Part shown: positions 58,501 to 64,000 of the stretch, in pieces
How the letters are laid out: each line of letters begins with the position of its first letter
How positions within the stretch are numbered: position 1 is the stretch's first letter
From: Otatea glauca
Taxonomy: Eukaryota; Streptophyta; Magnoliopsida; Poales; Poaceae
Reading direction: 5' to 3'
DNA length: 64,000 nucleotides
NCBI GenBank assembly: GCA_036346275.1
Contig: JAYEVK010000336.1
Location: 186,001 to 250,000, forward strand
Made by a program: the position numbers and the translations under genes
Notes under the pieces: generated by a model
Seen by the model: only the letters and a program-made list of their open reading frames with translations
Database searches by the model: none
Told to the model about the DNA's origin: nothing

Positions 58501-58752
58501 TATAAAGATGACCCATTCTGCATTTTGGGCAAGCAAATCAGTCTTCTATGTGCGTGATCCGCCAATCCGAGGTTGCACGTCGTCCTTCATGGCAAGCGCG
58601 GATCGTTGGAGTCTAAAATGTCATAGATGAAGAAGAATACGACCAATTTGATGAAATACCGCTTATGGATGGGGCCTGTTTTAGTGGCGACGATGACACA
58701 CATGGAAGAAATTACATGCGTAGATCATCGTGAAGGGTTGTATTGCAAATAA
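55595..58752 (+). pseudogene. TNP2-type CACTA transposase of the right-hand element, frameshifted
   Basis: It has the same family and layout as 42556-45723. The start MNRKEWMYA is followed by FIYCPCIDCTN near 55710. The core has CPMGMEIERIHACPNDCILYRN near 56170 and FGLSTDGMN near 56550. TLRAMVFCTINDFRLGN lies near 56810 and GAKACPICEEETESLW near 56875. The later part keeps SHDCHVLMTQM near 57500, MYPLERYMGILKSYVRNRS near 57775 and VEGYGNQEVIEFCVDYL near 57855. The acidic end lies near 58640-58752. Length matches the other copy. Frameshifts and in-frame stops, for example near 56110, 56590 and 57000, make it a pseudogene as read. It follows the duplicated leader. Confidence 0.87.
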
Positions 58753-59204
58753 AAGGAGTACATCATTGTATCGCTTGCTATGTGTTTGAAATGTTTGTAT
58801 TGTACATAATCGTAGTTTCGTGTTTGCAAAGGTTACGGTACGTATGAAACTTTTGCAAAAAATTTCAATGGATTGTGGTATGTATCATCTACTTGATGCA
58901 AGAAAAGAAGCTCTACATCAAATCCTTTCTCGCAATTTTCAAAATACTTGGACTTCATTTCGTAAAGATTTGACTTTGAGACTCTTTGAACAAAAATCAT
59001 GCCTACAAAGTGACTTTGGCCTTCTTTTTCAATGCTGACTTTTTGCCGTAATACTTTTTGAAAAGATTTGTAGTATCACAAAGTCTGCTCTCGCAAATTT
59101 CAAAAATTCCAACTATGTTTGCAAAAGTCATGGCCTTTTCACTCTTTGATCGATATTTCGCAAGTTCGTAATTCATGGTTTCTCCGAAAACAAATAGTGC
59201 ATTG
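58753..59204 (+). other. Downstream region of the TNP2 gene, no gene seen
   Basis: AT-rich 3' region with short repeated phrases such as TCGCAATTTTCAAAATA and TCGCAAATTTCAAAAATT. There is no coding sequence or terminal repeat here. Confidence 0.55.
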
Positions 59205-60390
59205 AACAACATTTGTGTCGGTTTTATTAGAATACCGATAGAGATATAAACGTTATTTGTATCATTTTTGTGAACAAAACCGATAGAGATATGCATTTTT
59301 TTTTATGTCGGTTTTATTCTAAAACCGATAGAGATATAGAATTATTTGTGTCGGTTTTATTCTAAAAACCGATAGATATGTACCAGGTTTTTTGTGTCGG
59401 TTTTCCGAAAAAACCGATAGAGATATAGCAGGTTTTTTTGTGTCGGTTTTCTGAAAAAAACCGATACAGATATGCATTTTTTTTTGTGTCGGTTTCTGAA
59501 ACAAAACCGATAGTGATGATTATTTTGAGAAAACTAGAGTGATCTTTTGTTTGTTGTGTCGGTTTTCTGAGAAAAACCGATAGAGATACTATTTGTGTCG
59601 GTTTTCTGAATAAAACCGATTGAGATGGGCCTTTTCTATTAGTGTCGGTTTTCTGAAAAAACCCGGTACAGATGTACCTTTTTTTTATTTGTGTCGGTTT
59701 TCTGAAACAAAATCGATAGTGATGATTATTCTGAGAAAACCGTAGTGATCTTTTGTTTTTTGTGTTGGTTTTCTGAAAAAAGCAGATAGAGATGTCCCTT
59801 TTATATTTGTGTCGATTTTTTGAAAAAAAACCGATACAGATGTGCATGTTTTATTTGTGTCGATTTTCTGAAAAAAAAACCGATAGTGATGATTATTCTG
59901 GTGATCTTTTCTTTTTTGTGTCGGTTTTGTGAAAAAACCCGATAGAGATGTTCCAGGTTTTTTGTGTCGGTTTTCTGACAAAAACCGATAGAGATGTGCA
60001 TTTTTTTATTTGTGTCGGTTTTTTCAAACAAAACTGATAGTGATGATTATTCTGAGAAAACCAGAGTGATCTTTTGTTTATTGTGTTGGTTTTCTCAAAA
60101 ACCGATAGAGAAACTATTTGTGTCGGTTTTTCAATAAAACCGATTGAGATGGGCCTTTTCTATTAGTGTCGGTTTTCTCAAAAACCGTATAGATGTACCT
60201 TTTATATTTGTGTTTGTTTTCTAAAAAACCGATACTGTATGTGAATCTCTTTATTTGTGTCGGTTTTTCAAACAAAACCGATAGTGATGATTATTCCGTA
60301 ATAATCTTTTGTTTTTGTGTCGGTTTTATAAAAACCGATAGAGATATTACTTTTTATTTGTGTCGGTTTTACAAGAAAATCGATAGAGAA
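59205..60390 (+). repeat. Internal CGGTTTT palindrome array with a higher-order repeat
   Basis: About 20 head-to-head palindromes read GTGTCGGTTTTCTGAAAA...ACCGATAGAGATG. A longer unit marked by GATAGTGATGATTATT recurs near 59509, 59715, 59882, 60036 and 60280. A segment of about 150 bp ending in GGGCCTTTTCTATTAGTG is present twice, near 59490-59645 and 60020-60167. The core CCGATAGWGATG is shared with the end repeats of this element and of the outer one. The array lies between the two genes. Long open frames on the minus strand are repeat artefacts. Confidence 0.9.
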
Positions 60391-60479
60391 ATGAGGACCA
60401 CGTGATTCATTAGGGCTGCACTTCAACATTTGGCAAAAATTATAAGTCCGGCGCCTCCACTTGTTCTCGCCCGCCTTTT

Positions 60480-60860
60480 CCCGCCCACACCGCCGACGCC
60501 TTGCCCCGCCGCCTCCTCCCCCCCGCCCCCCACACCCCGACGCCCCGCCCCGCCGCCTCCCCACCCCGCCCCACGCCCCGACGCCTTGCCCCGCCCGCCT
60601 CTCCACCCCACCCCCACGCCCGACGCCCGCCCCGCCTCCTCCCACCTCGCCGCCCCACGCCCGACGCCTTGCCCCGCCGCCTCCCCACCCCGCCGCCCCA
60701 CGCCCGACGCCCGCCCGCCGCCTTCCCACCCCGCCGCCCCACGCCTAACGCCTTGCCCGCCGCCCGACGCCCCTCCGCCTCCGCCCCGACGCCGCCTCCG
60801 CCCACCCCGCCGCCTCGACCTCCTCCGCCCCGACGCCACCCCGCTGGCTTCGACGCGCCA
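60480..60860 (+). repeat. GC-rich tandem repeats (CGCCCCACGCCCGACGCC-like)
   Basis: About 380 bp of low-complexity C/G-rich repeat with a period near 18-45 bp. A TATAAG lies just before it at 60441. It stands where the GC-rich leader lies in the other CACTA element (46730-46940), so it may be the first exon of the second gene. Proline- or glycine-rich frames on both strands are compositional and are not called as genes. Confidence 0.65.
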
Positions 60861-60904
60861 CGGCGCTAGATTTGCTGTTCGCCGCCGACGCCGCTTTCTT
60901 TCGA

Positions 60905-62224
60905 TTTGACTGCTCGTGAAGATAGCTTTCTTTGTTGATTTGATCCCCGTGTTTTGCTTCGTGATGGTAATGTTGTGCTAGCATTTGGAGTCCGATCACG
61001 AATTTTGAAAATTGTCATTGGTTGTCTAAATCGTGGATAAATCAATTGCCTTTGAATACAATTTAAATAAATTAAGGCACCATTAGAATGCATCTATTAT
61101 GACAAGATAGCATGTCGTTTATGTACTGTGCACACACTTGACAAGAAAGCCACCCGACTGACCATTCCTTGAGAGTACACAACGAGAATCACCAAGATTT
61201 CCAACAATGATCCGTTGCCTCTAATGAGAGCCACACATGCGGTACATCCTTCATCTATTGGCCCATGATATGATGGTCTCTCGAAACAAAATCCAAGCTT
61301 AAGTAAATAATAGATTTTCGTAATCTTACATTTTTCTACATACAAATAATTGAGATATTACCTTCACACAAAAACAATCGAGGATAGAAGCCTTGTCGTT
61401 GTTCGTTATAGTCCTTACCACTACACTCGCTAATTCTCTCGTGCCTGCTGCTCTCTCAAAGAACTCATCCATCTCGCAACAATTAAGTGGGAACATCAAT
61501 TATATATTTCATATTTGGATGTGCAACAGTGTAACTATGGACAAAAATATAGAGTGCATCAATTAATTAGCGAGAAAATAACTGAAAAATGCTCTTCCCA
61601 CTACATTAGGCGACATTACTAAACTCGATCATTGAGAACTTCAAGATGAAAGTGTGCCGCACAATATTGTGCTACAAAGAGTCCCAAAAGAAAATAAATA
61701 ATTCGATGGTCATCATACACAACTATTGTAGTAAATGTTACCTATTACAAAAAAAGGATGGATCAACAGTAATTCTTTTATACGCTCTTCTAAATCGCTG
61801 TTTCTTTTATTTTTCATCAATTAGAAGCCCAAGGCCCTTTGGTGTGCTTCTTTATTGAACCGCAAGGAAAGACCCATCTACAGCCTTTTAGGTACAGGAT
61901 CTTCTCCTTTATTCCAATGCTACCCTTTTGTGCATAGTTTTAAATATCGAACAAGTAAATGAACCATTGTCGCCTCTGCTCACATTAGGGTTATCTATGT
62001 TGATGCTTCCTATGTAAACACAACAACTTGGCAAGACAAGATTTATATATAGATTTATCTATTTATCACATAGAAATCTCCTCATCCTATTTCCATTATA
62101 TATTCAATTGAAGGGTTGCCTCTATATTCAATTATTCATGATATACATGTTCCTTCATCCTGCTTCCATGTATGTTACGATGCTTTTTCATTACTTTCTC
62201 ATATGTGCTTTTGTACTCAGATTT
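60905..62224 (+). other. Intron-like region of the second gene, no gene seen
   Basis: AT-rich 1.3 kb between the GC-rich leader and leader copy 2. Short frames on both strands show no motif I recognise. No terminal repeats or tRNA are seen. Confidence 0.5.
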
Positions 62225-62590
62225 GTTAAGAGTTTAGGTTATGAATCTACATCTCCTGCTCGAGAGTGCTTATTTATAAATATGTCTGAATGACATATTT
62301 ATAAGCAAGCGCCTCGAATTGTCCACGATTTTGATAGCTGAGGATATGGTTTGGGCAAGTTTCGAGCTGTTGTACAACTCACAGAGTAGATTTCGTAGCG
62401 TCTCCCGGTGTTCTCTCGGATACACACCCTCTTGACTCGTTGTTTAGACGGTATCCGAGAACAATGGGAGATGTCGCCAAATTTCTCTAGAGTTGTACAA
62501 CGGCTTAGGAACTTGCCCGAACCACATATCCTCGAATAGGATTAGGACCAAACCTATTTAGAGATTAGGAGTTATCGTCCGTACGTATTT
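62225..62590 (+). repeat. Duplicated leader sequence, copy 2
   Basis: It matches 54946-55310 in direct orientation about 7.28 kb downstream. Most shared runs are 10-20 bases, with differences between. It ends about 200 bp before recognisable second-gene coding sequence, so each gene of the element seems to have one copy in front. Confidence 0.85.
62268..62310 (+). other. Hairpin in leader copy 2
   Basis: The arms 62268-62286 and 62292-62310 pair at 17 of 19 positions around a 5-base loop (TGAAT). The core is TATAAATATGTC / GACATATTTATA. Confidence 0.7.
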
Positions 62591-62789
62591 AGTTGGTCTA
62601 CATACAGACTTGTCTTGAAGATTATTCATTCATCTGTTACTCTAGTGCAATATGCTAGAACAATGACATGCTATGAATTATCCATTGATCTGTTATTTTA
62701 GATGATTTATTGTGAAGTTCACATAATAGCTACGAATTGCTTTCTCTCATGTGAAATATATGTCCATGTTAGATAAGAAAACTCAAAAT

Positions 62790-64000
62790 GTCGCAATTAG
62801 AGAGCATCGCTCATCGCCGTAAAGAGTAGAAGGTGCTCCTGAGGGGCCAAGCCAACTTCCAAGTGTCGAGCGGAGCCAGGTTCCAAATGTCGAGGGGCCG
62901 AGTAAGGTGAGAAAGGCCCGAGGACCGAGCAAAGGGGCCACAGCGAGACGCCGCAAATTCTCCACTTCAATGCGACGGGCGTTTGCACGGGTCCTCCCAA
63001 GTATAAGGGCGATACCGCCATACCTCGGGCAACCGTGAGGGAGAGAGTTCCCATAACGGTTAAGGATTGAGAAAGGAGGTCGTCACGAGCGTAAGAACCG
63101 CTGTGGGACGAGGTTAAGGGAAAATGGATTATAGAAGAGGAGGATGAAAACAATGCCAGCGGTACGCCTTGAAGAGGATGGGTGTGGCTCGAGGCACTTC
63201 GTGGTCTACATGCACAAGTGAGTACGTGCCGAAAGGCCGCGGCACCATTCGAGAGGTATCCGCTCGTGACTAACGATGTTTGGGAGGAGTTCACGAGGAT
63301 CAAGAGTACGCCCGAGGCGCATTTAGCCGAGACAGAGGAACGCTGCTACCCAAAGGCTGAACACGCACGCCGCACCACCGGTTCTGTGGCTACGAAGGGA
63401 AGAAAGCGAATGGGCACGACTAGCCGAGGAGTGCGCCAACTCGGACAGCGATGCCTTACTCGCACATATGTGAGGAGCGGCACGCGGATCGGGCATTAGC
63501 GAGGACAAAGAAAACCGCGGACGGCAGCATGGTAGTACCAAACCCCACTATCACGCAAGTCGCTCCGCCATCGTAAGATATCAAACTTACTACATTGCAA
63601 GAGACCATTCCTATCAGATTTGGATCTAATTGCACTCGCTTATTGCAGAAGAGGTAAGCCGTGAGGAAAGAGCAGGAACCTTTCTTAGCCAAGGGTCAAA
63701 TGACATCCTATCCATCGCGATCGGAAGCTCGACCATAAGGGCCGGTGCTTGCCGCAGGTCGGGCATACTGAAGAAGTCCTACTTCCAAGATGCCGCTCGA
63801 GTACCGTGATCAAGAACATGGGAGGCACGCATGAGCGCTCAAGGACACGCTTAGGAGCAAATGAGGAGGAGATCTCGAGGAGATGAGGGAGGAGATGAGG
63901 GTACGATGATGGCACGGAGGAGGAGATGAGGTGGAGATGATGGCACGGAGAAGCGCCTAAGGGCCGAGATGATGGCGATGATCTCCTGCAGTCGAGCCGA
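62790..64000 (+). pseudogene. Second gene of the right-hand CACTA element, 5' part, cut by the window end
   Basis: The piece 63182-63499 holds VWEEFTRIKSTPEAHLAETE and a basic stretch KGRKRM, which corresponds to the central part of CACTA ORF1-type proteins. Next, 63530-63800 matches window bases 20-290, including the SQGSNDIL segment. Bases 63810-63990 encode the Arg/Glu/Met-rich coiled coil also present at 295-480. The DUF8039-type and ULP1 parts expected next lie beyond the window. Frames change repeatedly, several times where CAG in the other copy reads CG here. Confidence 0.72.

Larger units (their letters stand above)
53964..64000 (+). mobile_element. Second two-gene CACTA element, left end in the window, right end beyond it
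   Basis: The left terminus is CACTACTACAGAATGG at 53964, preceded by ACT. Inside are left subterminal palindromes, a leader, a TNP2-type transposase gene, an internal palindrome array, a GC-rich leader, a second copy of the leader, and the start of the second gene. The end of the window (63530-64000) closely resembles the window start (30-480), so this element and the outer CACTA element carry the same type of second gene and are probably one family. No right terminus is seen. A mosaic of two elements joined near 59200-60400 cannot be excluded. Confidence 0.75.

Noticed and set aside
59362..60031. Long minus-strand frames rich in KPTQ and IGF repeats
   Set aside because: They translate the CGGTT palindrome array; open frame length is due to the repeat period.
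59630..60167. CACTA-like ends (GGGCCTTTTCTATTAGTG) inside the array as a right terminus
   Set aside because: The array continues unchanged past both and no 3 bp duplication matching ACT follows; kept only as an open possibility.
60268..60909. Long Pro/Ala-rich (plus) and Gly/Arg-rich (minus) frames
   Set aside because: All come from one C/G-rich tandem repeat; no start context, domain or homology feature supports a protein.

Overview
The window looks like one piece of nested, heterochromatic transposon DNA from a grass (Poaceae). The evidence is CACTA elements with CACTACTAC-type ends, a SIRE-type Ty1-copia element, very long gypsy-type LTRs, and one short host-like scrap with high GC at third codon positions. 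The genus cannot be told. I see no rRNA, CRISPR, bacterial or organellar genes and no complete host gene.

The nest can be unpicked base by base. The base layer is an outer CACTA element whose left end lies before the window and whose right terminus is at 52883. Its second gene (coiled-coil protein plus ULP1/C48-like protease) is at 1-1735 and 40548-41160. An intron of that gene holds a minus-strand SIRE-type copia element, 1762-40501 (target duplication TACTT). The left LTR of the copia element holds a plus-strand, gag-only gypsy-type element with 5.3 kb LTRs, 2742-17711 (GAAAG). The copia RNase H region holds a minus-strand 5.9 kb solo LTR of a related gypsy family, 20426-32744 (CTATC). That solo LTR holds a plus-strand, gag-only copia element, 25164-31592. 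Separately, a complete 11 kb CACTA element sits in the outer element at 41242-52229 (ATA).

Right of the outer CACTA end there is about 1.08 kb of non-transposon DNA (52884-53963), with a 39-codon GC-rich reading frame. A further CACTA element starts at 53964 and runs off the window. Both well-preserved CACTA elements have the same layout: left subterminal repeats, a TNP2-type transposase gene, an internal block of subterminal-like CGGTT palindromes, a GC-rich leader, then the second gene (ORF1 domain, with ULP1 where visible). In the right-hand element both genes appear to be preceded by a duplicated leader of about 360 bp carrying a hairpin with covarying base pairs.

Nearly every transposon gene is broken by small frameshifts. 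Many differences between paired repeats fall at CAG, CTG or CCG. This suggests base-calling or consensus errors at CHG-methylated sites as well as true decay, so frameshift counts and LTR ages from this sequence should be treated with caution. Functional calls rest on motif recognition by eye; no database search was run.
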